This document shows positions 26,996 to 34,260 of a stretch of DNA of 64,000 bases, piece by piece. Positions within the stretch are counted from its first letter, which is position 1, and every line of letters begins with the position of its first letter. The DNA comes from Arenibacter sp. F20364 (GTDB taxonomy: Bacteria > Bacteroidota > Bacteroidia > Flavobacteriales > Flavobacteriaceae). Location of the stretch: the NCBI RefSeq assembly GCF_023015905.1, contig NZ_JALKBD010000027.1:1-64000 (forward strand), in the 5' to 3' direction. The notes below the pieces were generated by a model. It saw only the letters and a list, made by a program, of their open reading frames with translations, was not told the origin of the DNA and did no database searches. Both the position numbers and the translations under genes were made by a program.

Positions 26996-27577
26996 ATGGA
27001 ATCCATAAAAACATATTGGGTCAAGAACATGGTTTGCAGGCGGTGCCTGAAAGTCATAAAACAGGAGCTTGAAGAGATCGATGTAGCAGTACTTTCCGTC
27101 GAATTGGGGAAACTTACTGTCCGTATCAGTACTGGTATTGACAATCTAATCGATTCGAATATAACCGAGGTTCTTCACTCCAACGGATTTGAAATCGCGA
27201 AAAACGAGGAGGAAATGATCGTTGAAAATATAAAGATTGCTTTGATCGAACTGGTAGGTGACCTGCCATTTCATATTAAGGAAAAGACCTCTGAACATTT
27301 GGCATCTGAACTTCATAGGGATTATAAGTTGTTGAGCAAAATATTCTCAAAAAATGAAAATACCACAATAGAAAAATACCTTATAAAATTAAAGGTTGAG
27401 AGAGCAAAGGAACTTATTCAGTTGCAACAGCACACTTTTTCGGATATAGCCTATTTGTTGGATTACAGCAGCATAAACCATTTATCGAGACAGTTTAAGA
27501 CCATTACGGGATTAAGCATGACCGATTATAAAAATGGCCAAATGTGGGATAGAAGTTTCCTTGACGAAATTATATAA
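26996..27577 (+). CDS. HMA-AraC fusion regulator (second copy)
   Basis: A 193-residue regulator with the same build as the protein at 5379-5945: a metal-binding-like N terminus (C14-R-R-C17 in NMVCRRC), a linker, and a C-terminal AraC double helix-turn-helix (HTFSDIAYLLDYSSINHLSRQF and ITGLSMTDYK). The ATG at 26996 is preferred over a GTG at 26990. One copy of the 40-base repeated element begins 13 bases after its stop, upstream of cytochrome c, and the other copy precedes the GMC operon. It may thus control the redox genes around it in response to metal (inference). Confidence 0.85.
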   Translation: MESIKTYWVKNMVCRRCLKVIKQELEEIDVAVLSVELGKLTVRISTGIDNLIDSNITEVLHSNGFEIAKNEEEMIVENIKIALIELVGDLPFHIKEKTSEHLASELHRDYKLLSKIFSKNENTTIEKYLIKLKVERAKELIQLQQHTFSDIAYLLDYSSINHLSRQFKTITGLSMTDYKNGQMWDRSFLDEII

Positions 27578-27589
27578 ATATGAACGAAG

Positions 27590-27629
27590 ATTATGCAGAC
27601 GTAAACATTCAATAAGAAATAGATTTATT
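27590..27629 (+). repeat. 40-base repeated promoter element, copy 2
   Basis: The partner of 23654-23693, with conserved ends ATTATGCAGA and ATAGATTTATT at identical spacing and 29 of 40 identical bases overall. It lies between the HMA-AraC gene and the cytochrome c gene. TAGATTTA at its right end is one base from the Bacteroidota -7 consensus, so the element may include the core promoter. Confidence 0.45.
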
Positions 27630-27649
27630 AACAATTAAATGCCAATAAA

Positions 27650-28057
27650 ATGAATAAAAAAAGAATTTTTCCGGGTATGACCATAGTAATGGTTGTAAGT
27701 TTTTTATTCCTGGGATTCAATAGCCATTCCCAGGAAAAATGGGTAGCACCCCTTAGTGCTGATAAGATTGTCAACCCATTAAAAGGTGATGTCAATGCGG
27801 CTGCCAACGGTCAAAAACTTTACAAAGTACTATGTGTTGTATGCCACGGGGCAAAAGGAAAAGGTGATGGTGTGGCCGGTGCAGGTCTAACGCCAAAACC
27901 GACAAATTTGACCAGCGCAGAATTCCAATCCCAGAGCGATGGAGCCATTTTTTGGAAAATTCAAACAGGACGGGCTCCAATGGCCTCATACGAAACCTCA
28001 ATACCGGAGAACAAACGATGGGAAATTATTAATTATATCAGAACACTTAAAAAATGA
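27650..28057 (+). CDS. c-type cytochrome
   Basis: A 135-residue periplasmic monohaem cytochrome. A signal peptide (to about residue 27) precedes C62-x-x-C65-H66 (VLCVVCHGAKGKGDG), and a Met in GRAPMASYE probably serves as the distal haem ligand. The C-terminal helix NKRWEIINYIRTLKK is the usual end of this cytochrome fold. It overlaps the following porin gene by four bases (ATGA). Together with the GMC dehydrogenase it could form a short electron-transfer chain in the envelope. Confidence 0.92.
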   Translation: MNKKRIFPGMTIVMVVSFLFLGFNSHSQEKWVAPLSADKIVNPLKGDVNAAANGQKLYKVLCVVCHGAKGKGDGVAGAGLTPKPTNLTSAEFQSQSDGAIFWKIQTGRAPMASYETSIPENKRWEIINYIRTLKK

Positions 28058-29214
28058 AAAAGCTAATAATATTACTAACCGTAGTTGTTTTTGGTAATCC
28101 TATATATAGCCAAACATACAACAATTTTGAACCAAGTAAGACCCAGTTCATGATCCGTGGTTATGGACATACAGGGCTAAACTATATGAGTAACGGAGAT
28201 GAAAAAGAATCCTCTTATGTAGGCTCGGCCTTCGCGCCGATCTTTTTATTCAAACATTCGGACAAACTCATGTTTGAAGCCGAATTAGAGTTTGTTCTAG
28301 AAAGTAACGAACTTGAGGTGGGCTTGGAATATGCCGACGTTATGTATGTCCTTAACAAGAACATGACCGTTAGGGCAGGAAAATTTTTACTTCCTTTCGG
28401 AACATTTATGGAGAGGCTTCATCCCGCATGGATAAACAGACTTCCGACAAGACCTTTGGGCTTTGGCCATGATGGGATAGCTCCTGCCTCAGGGATCGGT
28501 GTTGAACTCAGAGGTGCCTTTGATCTTGGCGGTCCTTCTTTAAACTATGCCATTTATTCTACCAACGGTCCGCGATTAAAGGACGGAAGTATTGAGCCGG
28601 AGGAAGCGGGAATGCTCATGTTTCAAAATTATGAAGATAATAATACAAGTAAGGCCTTTGGGGGCCGATTGGGGTTATTGCCATTTTCAGATTCTTCTAC
28701 CGAATTAGGGATTTCGGCCTATTCAACAAATGGTGCCGGGGCAAAAGATTCGCCATATGAGGACGTTGGTGCTTTCTTATATGCCATCGATTTTGCTTTT
28801 GTTAAACAAGTGTCGCCCCTTAGTGGCTTTATTGACATTAAGGCTCAATACAACAGTTCCAATGTGGACACGGCAACCTTCATTGAGATGCATGAGGATG
28901 GAGATGAGGAAGAATATTCGTTCGATAACCAAAGCAATTCCTTTTATGGGCAATTGAGTTATCGACCTACCATGGCGGAGAGTGACTTCATGAAAAAATT
29001 GGAGTTTGTTGGAAGATATTCAAATTTCAATGCTCCGGAGGGTTCTGAGTGGGAAGAGAAATCGACCCAATTTGCCTTTGGATTGAACTACTGGTTAACC
29101 TGGAGATCCCTTATCAAAATAAGTTATCAGACCACTGAAACCGAAGGTGGGCATGGCGGAGAAGGCATAACGACTACTAATGGGTTATTTCTCCACTGGG
29201 CAATAGGATTTTAA
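28054..29214 (+). CDS. Outer-membrane porin-like beta-barrel protein
   Basis: A 386-residue protein with a signal peptide (MKKLIILLTVVVFGNPIYSQ) and a series of amphipathic strands (FMIRGYGHTGLNYM, LMFEAELEFVLE, MTVRAGKFLLPFGTF) ending in a strand with terminal Phe (LFLHWAIGF), the outer-membrane assembly signal. RAGKFLLPFGTF resembles Bacteroidota phosphate-selective-type porins. It is translationally coupled to cytochrome c and followed by a haem lipoprotein, so it may admit the dehydrogenase substrate or a metal. The cargo is unknown. Confidence 0.8.
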   Translation: MKKLIILLTVVVFGNPIYSQTYNNFEPSKTQFMIRGYGHTGLNYMSNGDEKESSYVGSAFAPIFLFKHSDKLMFEAELEFVLESNELEVGLEYADVMYVLNKNMTVRAGKFLLPFGTFMERLHPAWINRLPTRPLGFGHDGIAPASGIGVELRGAFDLGGPSLNYAIYSTNGPRLKDGSIEPEEAGMLMFQNYEDNNTSKAFGGRLGLLPFSDSSTELGISAYSTNGAGAKDSPYEDVGAFLYAIDFAFVKQVSPLSGFIDIKAQYNSSNVDTATFIEMHEDGDEEEYSFDNQSNSFYGQLSYRPTMAESDFMKKLEFVGRYSNFNAPEGSEWEEKSTQFAFGLNYWLTWRSLIKISYQTTETEGGHGGEGITTTNGLFLHWAIGF

Positions 29215-29235
29215 GAATACATAAAAATAGAAAAC

Positions 29236-29556
29236 ATGAAGACAATAAATAAATTTTTAGTAATCGTGATGGTTTTCCTGACCATTGGAATAACCGTAGT
29301 TGCCTGTTCTTCTTCTAAGAAAACACTTACAGAAAATAATATTCCTGTTGTGGCAGGGGTGGAAGAGGAGTTCAAACTGGAAAAATCAGGAGCCCAATTA
29401 TGGGGAGAAACCTGTAATCGATGCCATTTAGCACCTTCTCCAGCCGATTATAACGACACGGATTGGGAAACCATCAGTTTGCACATGCGCGTAAGGGCCA
29501 ATCTTACAGAAAATGACGTTGCAAAAATCGAGGAATTTCTGAAATCCGCGAATTAA
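29236..29556 (+). CDS. Monohaem cytochrome lipoprotein
   Basis: A small (106-residue) lipoprotein. The lipobox VVAC24 follows a hydrophobic leader, and C60-N-R-C63-H64 (LWGETCNRCHLAPSP) binds one haem c. The short C-terminal region (TENDVAKIEEFLK) completes a minimal cytochrome fold. It lies 21 bases after the porin gene and is followed by a strong hairpin, so it is probably the last gene of the 27.6-29.6 kb transcript. Confidence 0.85.
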   Translation: MKTINKFLVIVMVFLTIGITVVACSSSKKTLTENNIPVVAGVEEEFKLEKSGAQLWGETCNRCHLAPSPADYNDTDWETISLHMRVRANLTENDVAKIEEFLKSAN

Positions 29557-29566
29557 TTGAATTGGT

Positions 29567-29619
29567 AAAGCACATTTTCCATGAGAATGGAAATTTAGGG
29601 CTCTAGGGAAATGTGCTTT
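29567..29619 (+). terminator. Strong nested hairpin terminator
   Basis: A perfect 11-base inverted repeat (aaagcacattt at 29567-29577 and its complement at 29609-29619) encloses a smaller inner stem (ttccat/atggaa). It lies 11 bases after the cytochrome lipoprotein stop and before the next start, fitting a terminator between two transcripts. Confidence 0.65.
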
Positions 29620-29656
29620 AATAAAAAGAAATTAATATTAATTAAAACTAAATACA

Positions 29657-30166
29657 ATGAAAACAGTAACAATAATTATTTCTGTCCTCGTACTGGTTAT
29701 CCTATCCAGTTGCGATCAGAAAACAGACCTCAACGCAATCCTCGAAAATTCGGAAACTAGAATGGAACTTTTTGAGGCGATTCCAAGTAACCACGGTTAC
29801 ATGACGGAATTCATGGACAACATGCAAGATAACGACCATGCAATGCAGATGATGCAAGGAAACCATAAAATGATGGGCAATATGATGCAGGGTGTCGGAA
29901 TGCAAAAGATGATGAAAGATAGCATGATGATGAAAAACATGATGCAATCCATGATGAAAGAAGGCAAGATGATGGGCAATATGATGAAAATGATGCACGA
30001 AAAAGGCATGATGAGTGAAGATTGTATGGAGTCGTGCAAGAAGATGATGGGCAACAAGGGAATGGACATGAAAGGAATGGGATTGATGGAAGAAAGTGAA
30101 TTAGATGCCAAAGAGCAAGGCGAACTCGAATTGAGCAAAAGCCAAAGCCATGGCGATCATCATTAA
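29657..30166 (+). CDS. Met-rich lipoprotein, likely copper sink
   Basis: A 169-residue lipoprotein (lipobox SSC19). Residues ~45-145 are dominated by methionine in clusters such as MMKNMMQSMM and MGNMMKMMHEKGMM, with His and Cys (MSEDCMESCKKMM), and the tail ends in HGDHH. Met clusters are a known Cu(I)/Ag(I) ligand type in the periplasm. The predicted role is copper buffering outside the inner membrane. No other domain is visible. The low-complexity methionine tract also creates spurious antisense frames. Confidence 0.75.
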   Translation: MKTVTIIISVLVLVILSSCDQKTDLNAILENSETRMELFEAIPSNHGYMTEFMDNMQDNDHAMQMMQGNHKMMGNMMQGVGMQKMMKDSMMMKNMMQSMMKEGKMMGNMMKMMHEKGMMSEDCMESCKKMMGNKGMDMKGMGLMEESELDAKEQGELELSKSQSHGDHH

Positions 30167-30199
30167 AGAATATAACATTTAAACCTAAAAATAAAAATT

Positions 30200-30469
30200 A
30201 TGAAAGGTCACTGGATATGGATGGCTATCGGTTGTGGATTGCCGTTGTTACTAATATTTTTCGCACCCTCACTGGGCATTACCGGGAATAACGGGCTTTT
30301 TGGCTTCATTGTCCTAATGTTCATTTTTCATCTCTTTATGCCACATGGTGCACATAGCCACGGGGCGCATAACCATACGGAACAGAATAATAAGCAGCAC
30401 GAACATGGTAAAGAAAAACCATTGTCTGCAGAAACTAAGGAGGAGCAAAAGGGCCATAGTCACCATTAA
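30200..30469 (+). CDS. Small His-tailed membrane protein
   Basis: An 89-residue protein with two short hydrophobic helices (WIWMAIGCGLPLLLIFFA and NNGLFGFIVLMFIFHLFM) and a His-rich tail (PHGAHSHGAHNHTEQNN and GHSHH). It resembles DUF2933-type small membrane proteins of heavy-metal regions, though I am not sure of the family. The His tail could bind metal. It lies 33 bases after the Met-rich lipoprotein and before an HMA chaperone. Confidence 0.7.
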   Translation: MKGHWIWMAIGCGLPLLLIFFAPSLGITGNNGLFGFIVLMFIFHLFMPHGAHSHGAHNHTEQNNKQHEHGKEKPLSAETKEEQKGHSHH

Positions 30470-30484
30470 TAATGGTAAAAACAA

Positions 30485-30700
30485 ATGAAACATAAATATC
30501 AAATAAACGGAATAAGCTGCGGCGGATGTGTCGCAAGGGTAAGAAAAACCTTGGAAGAACATCCAGACATTGAGAAAACGGAAATCTTTTTGAACCCAAA
30601 AGGCAAAACGATCATCAGTATGAAAGAGAGGCTTTCAGTTGAGGAATTACAACAGCAACTCAACAAACTTGAAGGTTATACCATTACGGAGATACTTTAA
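30485..30700 (+). CDS. HMA-domain copper chaperone, CopZ-like
   Basis: A 71-residue metallochaperone with C12-G-G-C15 (NGISCGGCVARV), the usual Cu(I) site, and the complete HMA fold. It differs clearly from the chaperone at 1875-2093 and so is not a recent duplicate. It could donate copper to either of the two P1B ATPases. It lies in a run of small metal-binding proteins on the plus strand. Confidence 0.85.
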   Translation: MKHKYQINGISCGGCVARVRKTLEEHPDIEKTEIFLNPKGKTIISMKERLSVEELQQQLNKLEGYTITEIL

Positions 30701-30727
30701 AATATTAATAATCTTAAAACTAAGAAT

Positions 30728-30958
30728 ATGTTCTATAACAATGGATTTTTTTGGGGAATGCACCTTATCTGGTGGACAATTTGGTTCATATTTTTATGGT
30801 GGATTTTCTTTACGCCCTCCAGCCCATCTTCCACAGAAACTAAGGAAGATGATCTGGCCACAACTCTAAAAATACGGTTCGCAAAGGGTGAGATCACTCA
30901 GGTAGAATACGAGGAATTAAAAAGAACATTAAAATCGGAAAATGAAACAAAGCCCTAA
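30728..30958 (+). CDS. SHOCT-domain membrane protein with Trp-rich helix (second of three)
   Basis: A 76-residue protein. The N terminus is an unusual Trp/Phe-rich helix (MHLIWWTIWFIFLWWIFF); the C terminus is a SHOCT domain (LKIRFAKGEITQVEYEELKRTLKS). It is closely related to the product of 31921-32136. Such proteins may oligomerise at the membrane. The Trp and His or Met residues at the start could bind Cu(I), but this is unproven. Confidence 0.75.
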   Translation: MFYNNGFFWGMHLIWWTIWFIFLWWIFFTPSSPSSTETKEDDLATTLKIRFAKGEITQVEYEELKRTLKSENETKP

Positions 30959-31015
30959 AGAGGGATTTCAATACCTAAAATGAATAAGCTATAAACACAC
31001 ACAAAAACAGTAACA

Positions 31016-31831
31016 ATGAAAAAACATCTCATCATGAGCCTTGTATTCCTGACTGGAATGCTGCTCTCGGTACAATCTATATCTGCACAGGCAAGCGATA
31101 AAACCAAAAGGCAGATGTATATCAACGGTAATGGTGAAGTCTCGGACCGTGGTATAACCCTTGGTTATATAAGTAAGGAAGATATTGTGTTCAATAACCA
31201 GGGAAGGAAAATCGGTTTCATTAAAAACGGGAAGGTATATGATGCTGAGGGCAATTCCTTGGGAAAAGCAAAAAAAGGAGGTCAGTATTATAACGATAGT
31301 GGTGAGTTTGTGCTCTATGTTGAAGGAAATGATGAAAAATGTAAAATATTGGATACTAAGGGCCATTCCTTGGGTTATATACATAAAAACTACAAACTTC
31401 ATGCCTGTGCAGTACATTGCTTTTTTAAGGAGAAAAGTATAGAGGAGGACATGGATTCAATTTTGGCGGGATATATGAACATCGAAAATGCATTGGCCGA
31501 AGATAATTACGAGTCCGTACAGGAAGCGGCAATAAAATTGATTAACGACTCGACCGCCGTGAACGAGACCTACCTGAAAAAGACCTTGAATCAACTTTCC
31601 AAAGCCTCCAGTCTTACTGAACAACGATTATACTTTGCAACATTGTCCAAACAACTGTACACTATTTCCAAGAAAATGGATTTGAAGGGGAAAACGCTTT
31701 ATTGGAATCATTGTCCCATGGCCATGGATGGTAAGGGTGCAAATTGGCTAGCCCTGAGCGAAAAAATAAACAATCCCTATATGGGGCTGAAAATGCCCGG
31801 ATGCGGTTCGGTAAAGGAGACCTTGAAATAG
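31016..31831 (+). CDS. Secreted beta-flower/DUF3347 fusion protein
   Basis: A 271-residue exported protein (signal peptide to about residue 26). Residues ~30-120 hold five or so short Gly-centred beta repeats (TLGYISKED, IGFIKNGKVYDAEGNSLG, LGYIHKN), like the domain called 5-fold beta-flower in Bacteroidota. A Cys/His pair (HACAVHCFF) follows, then a DUF3347 domain (about 150-270) with CPMAMDGKGANW and MPGCGS. The C-terminal domain matches that of CusB and of the lipoprotein at 9971-10609. Likely a periplasmic copper-binding protein. Confidence 0.75.
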   Translation: MKKHLIMSLVFLTGMLLSVQSISAQASDKTKRQMYINGNGEVSDRGITLGYISKEDIVFNNQGRKIGFIKNGKVYDAEGNSLGKAKKGGQYYNDSGEFVLYVEGNDEKCKILDTKGHSLGYIHKNYKLHACAVHCFFKEKSIEEDMDSILAGYMNIENALAEDNYESVQEAAIKLINDSTAVNETYLKKTLNQLSKASSLTEQRLYFATLSKQLYTISKKMDLKGKTLYWNHCPMAMDGKGANWLALSEKINNPYMGLKMPGCGSVKETLK

Positions 31832-31920
31832 TTTTTTAACGTAAAAATAATCACAGAAAACAGTCAGTACATCAACAACAATTATTTAAGCAATAAGTCT
31901 AATCTTTAAAACTAAAAACT

Positions 31921-32136
31921 ATGCATTTTTTCAACGGACACTTTGGTGGTATGCACTTTTTATGGTGGATCATATGGTTCATCTTCTTAATATGGATATT
32001 CTTTGTTCCATATGATATCCCTTACCGAAAATCAAAAAAAGAAGACCCGCTCACAATTCTCAAAAAAAGATTTGCGAAAGGGGAGATTACAAAAGAGGAA
32101 TATGAAGAATCAAAAAAGATTCTAAAATCCGAATAG
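31921..32136 (+). CDS. SHOCT-domain membrane protein with Trp-rich helix (third of three)
   Basis: A 71-residue protein beginning with a His/Met/Trp-rich stretch (HFFNGHFGGMHFLWWIIW), one membrane helix and a SHOCT tail (LKKRFAKGEITKEEYEESKK). It is evidently a duplicate of the gene at 30728-30958, which lies about 1 kb upstream. No enzymatic function is expected. Confidence 0.75.
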   Translation: MHFFNGHFGGMHFLWWIIWFIFLIWIFFVPYDIPYRKSKKEDPLTILKKRFAKGEITKEEYEESKKILKSE

Positions 32137-32174
32137 GAAGTATCAACAAATTTTAACAATTAAAATTAATCGAA

Positions 32175-32633
32175 ATGAAAACAAAAATTAAAAAAGCAAT
32201 AGGAATTGTTTTGGCCACTTTCACTTTGTCGGCTTGTGCACAAAAACAAGAAAGTTCTGTAAAGGATATGCTTAAAGACCCTTCACAACAAGAGAAGGTG
32301 TTGACATTGATGGTTGAAGACCACGATTTGGGCAAAAAGTATATTGCCAAGATGATGGAAAATGACCATGCCACGGGCATGATAGTAGATGAACTCGTAA
32401 GAGCGGCTGCAAACGATACCATCCTGGCCGGTAAACTTAGCGAAATGATTACCAGATACCCTGACCTGATGCTCCTTACAACGCACCACTTTATGCCCGT
32501 CATAGCGGCTCACGGTGAATTAAGCGACACTTTTTGCGACCATACCTTGGAACATGAAAATCTGGAAAAGACCTTGCACGAAAAGATGGATGGCAACAAA
32601 AAGATGGATGGCAACAAAAAGATGGATCATTAA
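32175..32633 (+). CDS. Lipoprotein with C-terminal MDGNKK repeats
   Basis: A 152-residue lipoprotein (lipobox LSAC21). The helical body contains alternating Met/His residues (MVEDHDLGKKYIAKMMENDHATGM and TTHHFMPVIAAHG) that could bind metal. The C terminus has a twofold 18-base repeat coding MDGNKK, ending MDH, like a short version of the repeat tail of the ATPase at 57259-59493. The family is not recognised. It closes the run of small metal proteins. Confidence 0.65.
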   Translation: MKTKIKKAIGIVLATFTLSACAQKQESSVKDMLKDPSQQEKVLTLMVEDHDLGKKYIAKMMENDHATGMIVDELVRAAANDTILAGKLSEMITRYPDLMLLTTHHFMPVIAAHGELSDTFCDHTLEHENLEKTLHEKMDGNKKMDGNKKMDH

Positions 32634-32710
32634 CAGGGATCTGTAAATAGTTTGTACGGGTTTCAAAAATTATATTTAAAAACTGGACAATTAATTTTAA
32701 AACAAGAATT

Positions 32711-32983
32711 ATGAATCGATTTAATGTAAAAAAATTAGGATTTGCTTTTGGCCTAACAGGCGCCTTAATTTATCTGGGCTGTATGATTGTAATGACAACA
32801 GCAGGTCAAGAAGGTACAATATCATTTTTCAACAGCCTGTTACACGGTTTGGATACTTCCAGTATTATAAGAATGGATGTGCCGTTATCGGAAGCATTCT
32901 TCGGAATCATTCAAACTTTTATCCTTGGATGGCTTATTGGGGCCTGTATAGCGGCTTTTTACAATGTGCAACTAAAGAAATAA
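32711..32983 (+). CDS. DUF5676-family membrane protein
   Basis: A 90-residue protein with two membrane helices (about 8-30 and 62-85), matching the short DUF5676 membrane family by its KKLGFAFGLTGALIYLGCM start and WLIGACIAAFYN end. Its function is unknown; family members are often near metal efflux genes. The next gene starts immediately after its stop. Confidence 0.7.
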   Translation: MNRFNVKKLGFAFGLTGALIYLGCMIVMTTAGQEGTISFFNSLLHGLDTSSIIRMDVPLSEAFFGIIQTFILGWLIGACIAAFYNVQLKK

Positions 32984-33688
32984 ATGCAATACGTCTGGTT
33001 CATATGGTCCCTTATTCTCCTCGCCCTCTGGGGCCTGGTTTATCTTTTGAAAAAGGATTCTAGGAAAGAGATGCTCAAAATGAGTTGGATTACCATGCCT
33101 TTTGGGCTTACAGAGCCTTTGTTCGTTCCAGAATATTGGCATCCGCCGTCCCTTTTTGATTTTGCGATAAAGACTGGCTTCGATATTGAAAGTCTCATCT
33201 TTTCATTCGCCATTGGGGGTATTGGTACGGTGTTATATAACCTTCTATTTAAGAGAAGATACATTGAAATGGCGCATACGGAACGCGGACATGCCATGCA
33301 CAGACTTCACATATACATTCTTTTCGTCCCAGTTCTAGTGTTTTTGGTTTTGAGTCTCTTTACCGATTTGAACCATATTTATTGCGGAATTTTGGCCATG
33401 TTCATGGGAGGTTTGGCAACGCTGTATTGCCGGCCAGATCTAAAGGGGAAAATATGGGTCGGGGGTCTTTTGTTCACGCTGCTCTACTTTGTGTATTTTG
33501 GAAGTATTATTCCCTTCTATCCAGATTATGTAGAACTATACTGGAACCTGGAAAATCTGACCCAAATCCTTGTTCTAGGCATCCCAATTGAGGAACTGCT
33601 GTTCGCGTTCACTTTCGGAATGTATTGGTCAGGGCTAAACGAGCACTTGTATTGGAAAAAGTTAATGAAGCCTATTATCATAAGTTGA
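32984..33688 (+). CDS. Lycopene cyclase-domain-like membrane protein
   Basis: A 234-residue polytopic protein with about seven helices. The C-terminal half contains FYPDYVELYW and GIPIEELLFAFTFGMYWS, the P-x-E-E motif of the CrtY-c/d heterodimeric lycopene cyclase domain, and the N-terminal half has the similar MPFGLTEPLFVPEYW. No other carotenoid gene is visible, so it may have a different role on lipids. It abuts DUF5676 without a gap, suggesting coupling. Confidence 0.65.
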   Translation: MQYVWFIWSLILLALWGLVYLLKKDSRKEMLKMSWITMPFGLTEPLFVPEYWHPPSLFDFAIKTGFDIESLIFSFAIGGIGTVLYNLLFKRRYIEMAHTERGHAMHRLHIYILFVPVLVFLVLSLFTDLNHIYCGILAMFMGGLATLYCRPDLKGKIWVGGLLFTLLYFVYFGSIIPFYPDYVELYWNLENLTQILVLGIPIEELLFAFTFGMYWSGLNEHLYWKKLMKPIIIS

Positions 33689-33737
33689 GATTAGGAGACA
33701 TAGCATAGATATATCACCAAAAAATAAAAATCATAAG

Positions 33738-34184
33738 ATGAAAATAGTATTAGCAATAGACGGTTCTGATTATAGCAAGATGGCCGTAAATGAACTTGGG
33801 GCGATACCATTGCCTGCAGGCACGGAAGTATGTATATTAAATGTGTTCGAAAACCCCATGTTGGCTGTTCCAATGGGTGGCACGCTTGGTAATTATTACG
33901 AAGAAGCTATATCCAATGCAAGAAAATCGGCGGAGGCAATTGTTAATGATGCCTCAAAATTATTAAAAATCGAGAATGACAAATTATCGATTACAACAGT
34001 AGTGGTCAATGGGATTCCCAAAAGCGCAATTCTAGAAAAGGCCGAAGCCTTTGATGCAGATTTAATCGTAGTTGGGTCTCAGGGCCATGGTGCATTCTCT
34101 AGATTTTTGCTCGGCTCGGTTTCCCAGTCCTTAGCAACACATGCGGACTGCTCAGTTTTGATTGTAAGAAAACGCAGCATATAA
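33738..34184 (+). CDS. Universal stress protein, single domain
   Basis: A 148-residue UspA-family protein with the ATP-binding pattern: Asp near 9 (AIDGSDYS) and G-2x-G-9x-G-S near 117-130 (VGSQGHGAFSRFLLGS). It is the first gene of the 28-kb plus-strand metabolic run. USPs of this kind are common partners of hypoxia and energy-stress genes and may sense ATP. A tandem-domain USP is encoded at 49789-50619. Confidence 0.88.
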   Translation: MKIVLAIDGSDYSKMAVNELGAIPLPAGTEVCILNVFENPMLAVPMGGTLGNYYEEAISNARKSAEAIVNDASKLLKIENDKLSITTVVVNGIPKSAILEKAEAFDADLIVVGSQGHGAFSRFLLGSVSQSLATHADCSVLIVRKRSI

Positions 34185-34260
34185 GAGCAAAAAGTTTAGT
34201 AAGCGCGGGTATGGACTATTTAAGCACTTGTATCGGAAAATGTATTAAAATCAATTTGGC

